Origin: Lachnospiraceae bacterium
GTDB taxonomy: Bacteria; Bacillota; Clostridia; Lachnospirales; Lachnospiraceae
Assembly: GCA_021200475.1 (NCBI GenBank)
Contig: JAJQGP010000089.1
Location: 1-47,111, forward strand
DNA length: 47,111 bases
Direction of reading: 5' to 3'
Of this stretch, positions 17,497-26,566 are shown piece after piece; within the stretch, counting starts at the first letter, position 1; the number at the start of each line of letters is the position of its first letter. The translations under genes and the position numbers were made by a program. The notes under the pieces are model-generated. The model did no database searches. It was not told the DNA's origin and saw only the letters and a list, made by a program, of their open reading frames with translations.

Positions 17497-19155
17497 GTGA
17501 AAGAAAAGAACAAAAGTGGAAATGGTTTCCTGGTGCAGGGTTCCATCCTTGCGGGGGCGGCGATTCTCGCGAAAGTGATCGGGATGCTTTATCGTGTACC
17601 GCTCCAGAATATTCTGGGAAACCAGGGCAACGGATATTATTCCACCGCGAATGAAGTCTACGCGATTCTCCTGATGGTCTCCTGCTTTAACATGCCTCTG
17701 GCGGTGTCCAGGCTGGTGTCGGCCAGAGTGCATCGGGGAGAATACCGGAATGCGCACCGTGTCTTTTTATGCGCGGTGCGGTTTTCCATGCTTCTGGGCG
17801 GTTCCATCGCGCTGGTCACCTATGTGTGCGCCGGATTCATTACAAAATACCTGATGTCGATGGACCTGGCGGTATATGGTCTGCGCGTCCTCGCACCGGC
17901 CATTTTTATCTCTGCAATTCTGGGTACCTTCCGCGGCTATTTTCAGGGATATGGCACCATGGTTCCAACTGCATTCTCTCAGGTGATCGAACAGATTGTA
18001 AACGCGATCATAAGCCTGGTATGCGCGAATATCATGTACAGCTACGGCGAGAGCCTGGCGGCTTCCCAGGGAAATGCCTCTCTGGCTCCTGCCTGGGGTG
18101 CTGCCGGCGCTACTTTTGGTACGGTGGCCAGTATTACGGTAGCGCTGATGATCATGATGGTGATCTATCTGGCGCAGACGAAGTCCATGCGTACGCGGAT
18201 GCGCAAGGATCATACAGGGGTCCGGGAATCCTCCGCGGATATTTACCGGGAACTGATTGTCACGATCCTCCCGGTGATCTTAAGTACGGTTGTCTATAAT
18301 ATAACCAATGTGCTTGACCTGGGCGTGTTCAGCAATATTTTACAGCGCCAGGGATACACTGAGGATCAGGCGACAACCATCTGGGGCATCTATTCCGGAC
18401 AGTTCCGGGTGCTGATGAATGTGCCGCTGGCCCTGGCATCCAGCCTGTCGCCTTCGGTCGTACCAAGTCTGACTGCGGCGATGGAAAAAAGGGACAAGGC
18501 GGATGCGCGCCGAAAGGTCAGCTCCTCCATCCGTTTTACCATGTTTCTTACGATCCCCTGCGCGGCGGGTATGGCGGCGCTGGCGGAGCCGATTATTACC
18601 ATGCTTTTTACAAACGAGACGGGAACGCCGCTTTCCGTCGGAATCATGCAGGCTGGCGCGCTGATGATTGTATTTTACGCGCTTTCTACGCTGTCGACCG
18701 GAATTCTGCAGGGACTTGGACGGATGCGGCAGCCGTTGATTCATTGCTGCATTGCGCTGGTGGTTCATCTGATTGCGCTGTATGTCCTGCTGACATCCTT
18801 TAATCTGAATATTTATTCTGTGGTGATCGCGAATATTATTTTTGCAGTTCTGATCAGTATCCTGAATGCGGTCTCCATCGCCAGGTTTCTGAATTACCGG
18901 CAGGAGATTTACCGTACATTTGTGGTACCGGCAATTGTCTCTGTGATCATGGCGGCGGCTGCCTACCTGGTGTATACGGCGGTTCACACATTTTTGGGCA
19001 ATACGGTATCCACCTTCATCGCGGTGATCGCCGGAGTAGCGGTTTACGGGATCGGGATGGTATCCTTTCACGGAGTGACCCAGGAGGAGATTGCGGCTAT
19101 GCCCAAGGGAACGGTGATTATCCGCTTCCTGCGGAAGCTGGGACTACTTCGATAG
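17497..19155 (+). CDS. SpoVB/MurJ-like polysaccharide flippase (MOP superfamily)
   Basis: The 552-residue protein has about 14 hydrophobic segments and the N-terminal pattern GSILAGAAILAKVIGMLYRVPL typical of the SpoVB/MurJ branch of MOP-type lipid-linked oligosaccharide flippases. Such proteins move lipid II or related precursors across the membrane. Some members are needed for spore cortex. It begins with GTG at 17497. The ATG of a shadow frame is out of phase. I cannot tell from sequence alone whether this is SpoVB proper, a vegetative MurJ, or another polysaccharide flippase. The sporulation genes upstream make the first plausible. Confidence 0.85.
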   Translation: MKEKNKSGNGFLVQGSILAGAAILAKVIGMLYRVPLQNILGNQGNGYYSTANEVYAILLMVSCFNMPLAVSRLVSARVHRGEYRNAHRVFLCAVRFSMLLGGSIALVTYVCAGFITKYLMSMDLAVYGLRVLAPAIFISAILGTFRGYFQGYGTMVPTAFSQVIEQIVNAIISLVCANIMYSYGESLAASQGNASLAPAWGAAGATFGTVASITVALMIMMVIYLAQTKSMRTRMRKDHTGVRESSADIYRELIVTILPVILSTVVYNITNVLDLGVFSNILQRQGYTEDQATTIWGIYSGQFRVLMNVPLALASSLSPSVVPSLTAAMEKRDKADARRKVSSSIRFTMFLTIPCAAGMAALAEPIITMLFTNETGTPLSVGIMQAGALMIVFYALSTLSTGILQGLGRMRQPLIHCCIALVVHLIALYVLLTSFNLNIYSVVIANIIFAVLISILNAVSIARFLNYRQEIYRTFVVPAIVSVIMAAAAYLVYTAVHTFLGNTVSTFIAVIAGVAVYGIGMVSFHGVTQEEIAAMPKGTVIIRFLRKLGLLR

Positions 19156-19156
19156 A

Positions 19157-19178
19157 GGAGCGGGGACGTCTCCGTTCC
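19157..19178 (+). terminator. Weak hairpin after the flippase gene
   Basis: GGAGCGGG pairs with TCCGTTCC (two G-U pairs) around GACGTC just after the stop codon. Only a short T-rich stretch follows (CACTTTGGTTT), and a half copy of the palindromic repeat (GAACTGTTAC) lies at about 19189-19198. It is a possible weak terminator. Confidence 0.45.
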
Positions 19179-19234
19179 ACTTTGGTTTGAACTGTTACTA
19201 AAAAAGATGATTCGATGGGAAAGGAACGGTTGAT

Positions 19235-19453
19235 ATGGATCCAAGCAAACTGCAGCGCATTAATGAGCTGGCCCGGCGGGCGAAGGCAGAGGGACTGACG
19301 GAGGCGGAGCGAAAGGAACAGGCTCTGCTCCGGCAGGAGTATATTGAGGCGGTTCGCAGGAATCTGCGGGGGCAGCTGGATAATATAGACGTGGTGAATC
19401 CGGACGGTTCGATTGAAAACCTGGGTGAGAAATATGGAAAAAAAGGAAATTAG
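19235..19453 (+). CDS. DUF896 (YnzC-like) small protein
   Basis: The 72-residue protein matches the DUF896 family. It starts MDPSKLQRINELARRAKAEG, then GLTEAERKEQALLRQEYIEAVR, then NLRGQLDNI. These are small cytoplasmic three-helix proteins. The Bacillus member YnzC lies in the SOS-regulated yneA operon, but a direct function is not established. GGAAAGGAACGG precedes the ATG. The gene overlaps the following 5-formyl-THF cyclo-ligase start by 20 bases, which suggests coupling. Confidence 0.9.
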   Translation: MDPSKLQRINELARRAKAEGLTEAERKEQALLRQEYIEAVRRNLRGQLDNIDVVNPDGSIENLGEKYGKKGN

Positions 19454-20033
19454 AAATATGGTAAAAGAACGGCGTCGGGAATTGTCCGAGGCCGTTTTGA
19501 AAGAAAAAAGTGAGAAAATCTGTGCGGCGGTGCTGGCGATGCCGGAGTTCCGGACGGCGGATGAGGTGTTTGTCTATATGGACTGCAAGGGGGAGGTTTC
19601 TACGAAGCCTCTGATTGAGGCGGCATGGCGTCTGGGAAAGAAGGTGGCTGCTCCGAAGGTAGAAGGGGAGAATATGAGCTATTATTATATTTCTTCTTAT
19701 GACGATGTGGAGGATGGCTATTTTCATGTACCGGAGCCGATGCAGGGGCGGCCTGCCATCGGAGCTGCGGCGGAGCGGTCGCTTCTGATTGTCCCGGGCG
19801 TGGGATTTGACCTTTTGCGGAACCGCTGCGGCTACGGAAAGGGGTTTTATGACCGCTATCTGGCGGCGCATGCGGGGCATGTGACGGTGGCTCTGGCTTT
19901 TGATTTTCAGATTGTGGATGAGGTGCCGACACGGCCGGAGGATATCCGGCCGATGGTGCTGGTGACGGAGAGCCGTGTTTTGTCTGGTATGGAAAATGAT
20001 GAAAATGTTGAGGAGAAAACGAATGATAAATGA
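19434..20033 (+). CDS. 5-formyltetrahydrofolate cyclo-ligase
   Basis: The enzyme (MTHFS) turns 5-formyl-THF into 5,10-methenyl-THF using ATP and so recovers a stored folate. From ATG 19434 it has 199 residues. The open frame to 19413 adds seven residues not seen in the family. The N-terminal EKKEIRNMVKERRRELS block and the C-terminal GVGFDLLRNRCGYGKGFYDRYL, which contains the family GYGxGFYDRYL motif, are clear. It overlaps DUF896 upstream and the beta-galactosidase gene downstream by 11 bases, so the three are tightly packed in one unit though metabolically unrelated. Confidence 0.92.
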   Translation: MEKKEIRNMVKERRRELSEAVLKEKSEKICAAVLAMPEFRTADEVFVYMDCKGEVSTKPLIEAAWRLGKKVAAPKVEGENMSYYYISSYDDVEDGYFHVPEPMQGRPAIGAAAERSLLIVPGVGFDLLRNRCGYGKGFYDRYLAAHAGHVTVALAFDFQIVDEVPTRPEDIRPMVLVTESRVLSGMENDENVEEKTNDK

Positions 20034-22083
20034 CAGCAGAATTCAGAAAATTCCTTATGGCGGCGATTACAATCCGGAGCAGTGGCCGGAGGATGTCTGG
20101 GCGGAGGATATGCGCCTGTTTCGCCTGGCTGGAATCGATATTGTTACACTGAATGTGTTTTCCTGGGCGGCGCTGCAGCCGTCGGAGGAGGTATACGATT
20201 TTTCCAGGCTGGACCGGATCATGGACCTGGTGGAGGAAAATGGCCTGAAGGTTTGCTTTGCCACATCTACGGCAGCACACCCGGCGTGGATGGCAAAGCG
20301 GTATCCGGATGTCCTGCGGGTGGAATTCGACGGGAAGAAGCGAAAATTCGGCAGCCGCCACAATTCCTGCCCGAACAGTCCGACTTATCAGAAATATTCG
20401 GTGCGCCTGGCGGGGGAGCTTGCGAAACGCTATGGGCAGCGCAGGAGCATTGTAGCCTGGCATGTTTCGAACGAGTATGGCGGGGCGTGCTACTGTGAAA
20501 ATTGTGAAAAGGCGTTTCGTATCTGGCTGAAAAAGAAATATGGGTCGATTGAGGAAGTCAACCGCGCCTGGGATACGGCTTTCTGGGGGCACACCTTTTA
20601 TGACTGGGATGAGATTGTGGCGCCGGATCTGCGAAGCGAGCATTTTGCGGAGACGAGGACGAATTTCCAGGGCATTTCGCTGGACTACAGCCGCTTTAAT
20701 TCCGACAGTATGCTGGCCTGCTATGAGGCGGAGGCAGCGGCGATTCGTGCTTACGTCCCGGATGCGAAGATTACGACGAATCTGATGGGCACTTATAAGC
20801 CGCTGGATTACCAGAAGTGGGCGAAATCTATGGATTTTGTTTCCTGGGATAATTATCCGGAAAATGGTGTTCCCTACGCACGCACCGCGATGAGCCATGA
20901 CCTGATGCGCTCTCTCAAGGGTGGGATGCCATTTGCACTGATGGAGCAGACGCCCAGTGTCTCAAACTGGCTTTCCTGCTGTGCGCTGAAGCGCCCGGGT
21001 GTGATGCGTCTCTGGAGCTATCAGGCGGTGGCGCATGGGGCGGATACCGTGATGTTTTTCCAGATGCGAAGGAGCATTGGCGCGTGTGAAAAGTATCATG
21101 GTGCGGTTATTGACCATGTTGGAAATGAAAATACGAGAGTCTTCCGGGAAATCGCGGCGCTTGGTGAAGAACTGAAAAAGCTGGGGACGCACACCCTCGG
21201 CGGCAGGAGCCGCGCGAAGGCAGCGATTGTGTTCGACTGGGACAACTGGTGGGCGCTGGAGTATTCCGCGGGACCCAGCACAGACCTGCATTATCTGGAT
21301 GAAGTCTTTCTCTGGTACCGTGCATTGGCAGAACAGAATTACGCGGCTGACCTGATCAGCGAAGAGGACGCGCTATCCCGGTATGAAGTCGTGATCGCCC
21401 CGGTGCTTTATATGACAAAGACCGGGTATGATGAAAAAATCCGCAGCTTCGTGCGGGAGGGAGGTACATTCATTACCACCTTTTTCAGCGGAATTGTGGA
21501 TGAGCATGATCTCGTGATTACCGGTGGATATCCGGGCCGCCTGCGCGATATCCTTGGCCTCTGGGTGGAAGAGATCGATGCCCTGCCGCCGGATGCGAGC
21601 AATCAGATGACCTATGAAGGTGTGTCTTATCCGGCGCGGCTGCTCTGCGATATTCTGCACACGGAAGGAGCCAGGACTCTCTCTGTCTATGAGAAGGATT
21701 TTTATGCAGGCTTCCCGGCGCTGACGGTGCATTCGTATGGTGAGGGGAAAGCATATTATGTTGCAACCCGGCTTTCCGATGACTTCTATCGTCAGTTTTT
21801 GCGTGAGCGGATGGAAGAAAAGGGCGTGCGTCCGGTGCTGGAAGCGGATGAGATTTCCTGGGTGAAAGGGCAACCATCGGCAGGAATCGAGGCTACCGAG
21901 CGCTTCGCGCATGGGAAAAGCATTCTGTATGTGCTGAACCATACGGACGAGGCGGCGGAAATTACGCTTCCTTCTGATCGGACGGAGCTTCTGAGCGATC
22001 AGGTTCTGAAAAAAGGGGAAAAGGTTTCTGTAGCGCCGAAGGGAGTGCTGTTGCTGGAAGGGGATGACACATCCTGCAGGTGA
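20023..22083 (+). CDS. GH42 beta-galactosidase
   Basis: GH42 enzymes remove terminal beta-galactose, often from plant or milk oligosaccharides. The protein has 686 residues from ATG 20023, placed seven bases after GAGGAG. The TIM barrel begins IPYGGDYNPEQWPEDVW. The acid/base is Glu151 in HVSNEYGG and the nucleophile is Glu308 in ALMEQTPSVSNW. The cysteines in ACYCENC, with one in NSCPNSP, form the zinc cluster of the family. A trimerisation domain (about 395-600) and a small C-terminal beta domain follow. No signal peptide is present, so substrates must be imported. No transporter for them is next to it. Confidence 0.94.
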   Translation: MINDSRIQKIPYGGDYNPEQWPEDVWAEDMRLFRLAGIDIVTLNVFSWAALQPSEEVYDFSRLDRIMDLVEENGLKVCFATSTAAHPAWMAKRYPDVLRVEFDGKKRKFGSRHNSCPNSPTYQKYSVRLAGELAKRYGQRRSIVAWHVSNEYGGACYCENCEKAFRIWLKKKYGSIEEVNRAWDTAFWGHTFYDWDEIVAPDLRSEHFAETRTNFQGISLDYSRFNSDSMLACYEAEAAAIRAYVPDAKITTNLMGTYKPLDYQKWAKSMDFVSWDNYPENGVPYARTAMSHDLMRSLKGGMPFALMEQTPSVSNWLSCCALKRPGVMRLWSYQAVAHGADTVMFFQMRRSIGACEKYHGAVIDHVGNENTRVFREIAALGEELKKLGTHTLGGRSRAKAAIVFDWDNWWALEYSAGPSTDLHYLDEVFLWYRALAEQNYAADLISEEDALSRYEVVIAPVLYMTKTGYDEKIRSFVREGGTFITTFFSGIVDEHDLVITGGYPGRLRDILGLWVEEIDALPPDASNQMTYEGVSYPARLLCDILHTEGARTLSVYEKDFYAGFPALTVHSYGEGKAYYVATRLSDDFYRQFLRERMEEKGVRPVLEADEISWVKGQPSAGIEATERFAHGKSILYVLNHTDEAAEITLPSDRTELLSDQVLKKGEKVSVAPKGVLLLEGDDTSCR

Positions 22084-22202
22084 GTTTTAACGGGAAAGTG
22101 CCAAAAAGACTGGCAGACAGGATAAAGATGAGGGAAAGACTATTCAGAACCATAGCGTGAGAGTGTTTCGGTTGTGAAAATACGGAGATCGGAGAAGAAG
22201 CG

Positions 22203-22937
22203 ATGAGAGAAAAAGGGCTGAATCGGGACGTCATAAAATACATTGCCATGTTTACGATGCTGCTGAATCACATCGCGCATGTATTTCCGCTGCCAGGAAC
22301 GCTTCTGCGGGAGCTCTTTATTGACCTGGGATATTTTACGGCACCGGTTATGTGCTATTTTCTGGTGGAGGGGTATCACTACACGCATTCGAAAAAGCAG
22401 TATGGCATTCGGCTGGCGGTGTTTGCGCTGCTATCGGAGCTTCCATTCTGCCTCGCGTTTACATCCGGTGGACGGCTCTCCTTTATGGGAATGAACATGA
22501 TTTTCACATTGCTGTTATGCTTTCTGATTCTTGTTGCGATGGAGCGGATCGCAAATCCGTTCCTCGGAAAGCTGGCCGTCTTCGCCCTCATCGTTGCGTC
22601 TGTTTTTTCGGACTGGGCGATCCTGGCGCCGCTTTTTACCATTCTTTTCGCGCGGGCCGGGCAGGAGAAGGCAGATGTCCGAAAGGCTTTTGTCATCGCG
22701 ACCCTGGCTTTTGGTCTGGTGAATTTCTGCGGCGGCATCGGTTACGATCCGCTGCAGAGAAATCTGCTTTTCAGCCTGGGCACGATGATCGGACCGGCGC
22801 TGGCCGGATTTGTGATTGTCGGGCTGTATAACGGAAAGCGGATGGAGAAGGGGCGCGTGTTTTCACAGTGGTTTTTCTACCTGTTTTATCCGGTACATCT
22901 GCTCATATTGGGTCTGGTGAGGGTTTTATGTCTGTAA
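22203..22937 (+). CDS. TraX-family membrane protein
   Basis: The 244-residue protein starts MREKGLNRDVIKYIAMFTML and has about eight membrane segments, with the TraX pattern LNHIAHVF...GYFTAPVMCYFLVEGYHYT near residues 15-60. TraX was first known as the F-pilin acetylating protein, and chromosomal relatives belong to the acyltransferase-like membrane proteins. The substrate here is unknown and there are no conjugation genes nearby. The TAA stop lies within the left arm of the palindromic repeat at 22934, so that repeat follows translation directly. Confidence 0.83.
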   Translation: MREKGLNRDVIKYIAMFTMLLNHIAHVFPLPGTLLRELFIDLGYFTAPVMCYFLVEGYHYTHSKKQYGIRLAVFALLSELPFCLAFTSGGRLSFMGMNMIFTLLLCFLILVAMERIANPFLGKLAVFALIVASVFSDWAILAPLFTILFARAGQEKADVRKAFVIATLAFGLVNFCGGIGYDPLQRNLLFSLGTMIGPALAGFVIVGLYNGKRMEKGRVFSQWFFYLFYPVHLLILGLVRVLCL

Positions 22938-22971
22938 CAGTTCAGAACAGCCTGCTGTTCTGAATAGTTAC
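22934..22971. repeat. Palindromic intergenic repeat, copy 2
   Basis: GTAACAGTTCAGAACAGC and GCTGTTCTGAATAGTTAC form a nearly perfect 18-bp inverted repeat separated by CT. It is followed by ATTTTTA. It contains the stop codon of the TraX-like gene. The T-run makes a terminator role plausible at this copy. Confidence 0.85.
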
Positions 22972-22998
22972 ATTTTTACAATCAGGAGGAAAGGAAAA

Positions 22999-24333
22999 AT
23001 GAACACATCAGTAACTACGGAAGATCTTTTCCATTTTGAGGAGCTTTTTGACGCAGACCGCGCGAATCGGGTCGCTATGTATGCGGTGACGGCAAACGGC
23101 GTGAACGCGGCGGCGACGAATTATCAGGCGGCACGGGAAGTGACCCATGATTTTTCCGTTTGCCTGGAGCACGGGAAAATCACAAACCAGAAGCAGAGCG
23201 GGCGCTGCTGGATGTTTGCCGCGCTGAATGTGATGCGTGCGCAGGTCATGAAAAAGACCGGGATGGAGACCTTTGAACTGTCTCAGAATTACACCGTTTT
23301 TTATGATAAGCTGGAGAAGGCAAACTACTTTCTGGAGAGTATTCTTTCAACGCTGGAAGAGCCGACGGACGGACGTCTGCTCGCACATCTGCTTTCCGAA
23401 CCGGAGAATGACGGCGGACAGTGGGATATGCTCTGCAGCCTTGTGGAAAAATATGGCCTGGTGCCAAAGTCCGCTATGCCGGAGAGCGCGGTTTCTTCCG
23501 CAACCCGGGAGCTTGACGCCTATCTGACGGAGAAGCTGCGCGAATTTGCCTGTGTGTTAAGACGCGGCTACACGGAAGGAAAATCGGCAGAGACGCTCCG
23601 CGGCATGAAGTTTTCGATGATGGAGACGGTTTACAATATGCTCTGTATCGGATTTGGCAAGCCGCCGAAGACCTTTGACTTTGAGTATCGGGATAAGGAG
23701 AAAAACTTCCACCGTGACACGAACCTGACACCGAAGACGTTTTATGAGAAATACATAGGCTTAAATCTTGGCGATTATATCAGTATGATCAATGCGCCGA
23801 CCGCGGATAAGCCTTATTACAGAAGCTACGGAGTGGAATACCTCGGAAATGTGCTGGAAGGAAGAGCAGTGCGCTATGTGAACCTGCCGATCGAAGAACT
23901 GAAAAAGGCAGCCATTGCGCAGATGAAGGACGGCGAGCCGGTATGGTTTGGCTGCGACGTGGGAAAACGCTCGGAGCGCAAGACCGGTGTGCTGGATCCG
24001 GATAACTATGCGCTGGAGGATCTGTTTCAGACATCCTTTTCCATGACGAAGGCGGAACGGCTGGATTACGGCCAGAGTCTGATGACGCACGCGATGGTAT
24101 TTCAGGGTGTAAACCTGGATGAGGACGGAAAGCCAAACCGCTGGCAGGTAGAGAACAGCTGGGGCGAAGAGACTGGAAACGAGGGCTATTTTGCCATGAG
24201 TGACCGCTGGTTTGATGAGTATCTGTATCAGGTCGTTGTCAACCGAAGGTATCTCTCAAAGGAGATTCTGGATGCGTATGACAGCGAGCCGATTATGCTG
24301 AAACCGTGGGATCCGATGGGATCGCTGGCCTGA
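22999..24333 (+). CDS. pepC: Aminopeptidase C (bleomycin hydrolase family, C1B)
   Basis: This is a cytoplasmic papain-like aminopeptidase that trims N-terminal residues from peptides. The protein has 444 residues. The catalytic triad can be read directly: Cys70 in QSGRCWMFA, His364 in MTHAMVFQG and Asn386 in VENSWGEE. The family forms a hexameric ring with its active sites inside. The C-terminus ends PWDPMGSLA, like other family members whose tail reaches the active site. GGAGGAAAGGAAAA precedes the ATG. It is followed 13 bases later by recJ. Confidence 0.96.
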   Translation: MNTSVTTEDLFHFEELFDADRANRVAMYAVTANGVNAAATNYQAAREVTHDFSVCLEHGKITNQKQSGRCWMFAALNVMRAQVMKKTGMETFELSQNYTVFYDKLEKANYFLESILSTLEEPTDGRLLAHLLSEPENDGGQWDMLCSLVEKYGLVPKSAMPESAVSSATRELDAYLTEKLREFACVLRRGYTEGKSAETLRGMKFSMMETVYNMLCIGFGKPPKTFDFEYRDKEKNFHRDTNLTPKTFYEKYIGLNLGDYISMINAPTADKPYYRSYGVEYLGNVLEGRAVRYVNLPIEELKKAAIAQMKDGEPVWFGCDVGKRSERKTGVLDPDNYALEDLFQTSFSMTKAERLDYGQSLMTHAMVFQGVNLDEDGKPNRWQVENSWGEETGNEGYFAMSDRWFDEYLYQVVVNRRYLSKEILDAYDSEPIMLKPWDPMGSLA

Positions 24334-24346
24334 GGTGAGGAGAAGA

Positions 24347-26263
24347 ATGAACATGAAAAAGAAAGAGAAATGGTACGTAGCCGCTAAAAAAGCAGATTTT
24401 TCCGCGATTGCGGCTAAATTTGGGATTGATCAGGTGACGGCGCGGCTGATCCGAAACCGGGGAATTATTGGGATGGAGTCTATTCAGGAATACTTGCATG
24501 GAGACAGCTCCTCTCTCTATGAACCGGAGCTGATGAAAGGCTGCCGCGAGGCGGCGGAGCTGTTAGCCGGGAAGATCCAGGAGGGAAAGAAAATCCGTAT
24601 CATCGGCGACTATGACATCGATGGGGTCTGCGCGACCTATATTCTCTATCGCGCCATTACTGGCTGTGGCGGCTGTGTCGATTATGAGATTCCGGACCGT
24701 ATGAAGGACGGTTACGGATTGAATAAGCGGCTGATTGAATTTGCGTATCAGGAGCAGGTGGATACGATTCTGACCTGTGATAATGGCATTTCCGCAATTG
24801 AAGAGATTGCTTACGCGAAAGAAAAGGGCATGACGGTGATCGTGACGGATCATCATGAACCGCTGTTTCTTGCAGCGGGCGATGCCAAAGAGCAGCAGGA
24901 GGAGAAAGACCCGGCAATTCGAATTCCCATGCTGCATGAAAACCGGATTTACCGTCTGCCGGCGGCAGACATTGTGGTGAACCCGCATCAGCCCGGCTGT
25001 CTTTATCCTTACAAAAAGCTCTGCGGCGCGGCGGTGGCCTGGAAAGTGGTCTGTATGCTTTACCGCCTGATGGGACACACACAGGCAGAAGCGGATGAGC
25101 TGCTGGCCTTTGTCGGCTTTGCGACTGTCGGCGATGTCATGGACCTGGATGGAGAAAACCGGATTCTGGTAAAGGAAGGACTGAAACGTCTGCGCCACAC
25201 AAAGAACCCGGGAATGAATGCCCTGATCCGCGCGAACAAGCTGGAACCGGCAGCGCTGACTTCCTATCATATCGGCTTTGTCCTTGGCCCCTGCATCAAT
25301 GCAAGCGGACGTCTTGACACGGCGAAGCGTTCCCTGCGCCTCCTGCTCTCCGAAACAGAAGAGGAGGCAGAAGAGCTTGCTGCGCAGCTGAAGGAATTAA
25401 ATGATGAACGAAAGGCAATGACAGAGGAGGCGGAGAAAGCCGCCTGTGCCCTGATCGAATCTGACGAGAGATATCAGAAGGATCGGGTTCTGGTCGTCTA
25501 TCTCCCGGAATGTCATGAGAGCATCGCCGGAATTGTAGCCGGCCGGCTGCGCGAGCGCTACTACAAGCCGACGTTTGTGCTCACCGATGCTAAAACACTG
25601 GTGGAAGACACAGAAAAAGAGGCGGGGAAAGCAGTAGATGAGCCGGGCGCAGGGGAAGCCTGCGCAAAGGATGCGGGTGTGGTAAAAGGCTCCGGCCGTT
25701 CCATCGAGGCCTATTCCATGTTTGAGGAGATGGTGAAATGCCAGGATCTTTTCCTGAAATTCGGCGGACATCCGATGGCAGCCGGATTTTCCCTGGAGAA
25801 GAACCGCATTTCTGATATGCGCCGCCGCCTGAATGAAAACTGTACCCTTACAGAGGACGAGCTGGCGGAGAAGGTGAGCATTGATGTCGCCATGCCGATC
25901 AATTACATATCCAGCAAGGTGGTCGAAGAGCTCTCCCTGCTGGAACCGTTCGGGAAGGGAAATGAGAAGCCGCTGTTCGCGGATACCTCTCTGTTTGTCG
26001 TGTCCGCACGCATCCTTGGAAAGAATAAAAACGTAGTAAAAATGCGTGTGCAGAATCGTCAGGGATATACCATGGATGCTCTGCTTTTTGGCGACCCGGA
26101 GCCATTTCAGGCATATCTGCGGCAAAAATTTGGCGAAAAAGAGGTACAGAATGTTTTCAGCGGGCGCAGCAACCGCATTCACATGGACTTTACCTATTAT
26201 CCGTCCATCGATGAGTATATGGGGCGGACATCGCTGCAGATTATTATAAAGAATTACAGGTAA
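24347..26263 (+). CDS. recJ: Single-stranded-DNA exonuclease RecJ
   Basis: RecJ degrades single-stranded DNA 5' to 3' in recombination and repair. From ATG 24347 it has 638 residues, and the AGGAG at 24338-24342 favours this or ATG 24353 over the GTG at 24335. The DHH domain has GDYDIDGVCATY, CDNGISA, VTDHHEP, VNPHQPGC and CINASGRLDTA. The DHHA1 part shows SIAGIVAGRLRERY and GGHPMAAGFSL. An OB-like C-terminal region follows. A charged insert of about 30 residues (around 425-450, TEKEAGKAVDEPGAGEAC onward) breaks the DHHA1 region after FVLTDA and is not usual in the family. The terminator-like hairpin at 26295 follows. Confidence 0.93.
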   Translation: MNMKKKEKWYVAAKKADFSAIAAKFGIDQVTARLIRNRGIIGMESIQEYLHGDSSSLYEPELMKGCREAAELLAGKIQEGKKIRIIGDYDIDGVCATYILYRAITGCGGCVDYEIPDRMKDGYGLNKRLIEFAYQEQVDTILTCDNGISAIEEIAYAKEKGMTVIVTDHHEPLFLAAGDAKEQQEEKDPAIRIPMLHENRIYRLPAADIVVNPHQPGCLYPYKKLCGAAVAWKVVCMLYRLMGHTQAEADELLAFVGFATVGDVMDLDGENRILVKEGLKRLRHTKNPGMNALIRANKLEPAALTSYHIGFVLGPCINASGRLDTAKRSLRLLLSETEEEAEELAAQLKELNDERKAMTEEAEKAACALIESDERYQKDRVLVVYLPECHESIAGIVAGRLRERYYKPTFVLTDAKTLVEDTEKEAGKAVDEPGAGEACAKDAGVVKGSGRSIEAYSMFEEMVKCQDLFLKFGGHPMAAGFSLEKNRISDMRRRLNENCTLTEDELAEKVSIDVAMPINYISSKVVEELSLLEPFGKGNEKPLFADTSLFVVSARILGKNKNVVKMRVQNRQGYTMDALLFGDPEPFQAYLRQKFGEKEVQNVFSGRSNRIHMDFTYYPSIDEYMGRTSLQIIIKNYR

Positions 26264-26294
26264 AAATGGCAGCTTACATCTGAATACATGTGCA

Positions 26295-26338
26295 GCATCC
26301 GGCTGCAAAGAGAAGATCTTCGCTGACCGGATGTTTTG
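26295..26338 (+). terminator. Terminator-like hairpin after recJ
   Basis: CATCCGG (26296-26302) pairs with CCGGATG (26327-26333), enclosing the perfect small palindrome GAAGATCTTC, and is followed by TTTT. The rest of the 303-base spacer before the next gene shows no clear promoter that I can defend. Confidence 0.7.
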
Positions 26339-26566
26339 CGTTGTGCAGGAAATGCTTCTTTTTTTTACTGATGCAGAATTTGCTCCAGTACTTACGAAGA
26401 TTGAATGAAAATTCCGTGGGTGGTTATGGTAAGCTAAAATTATGTATCTGGCATCGTGTGCAGAAAACAGATGTCTGAAGTTACTGAAACCGTATATGGT
26501 AAAGTCATTTACGGCAATCATTTGGACGGCAGTTCGATCTGCTGCAGGAAAGGAAGGAGAAAGAGC

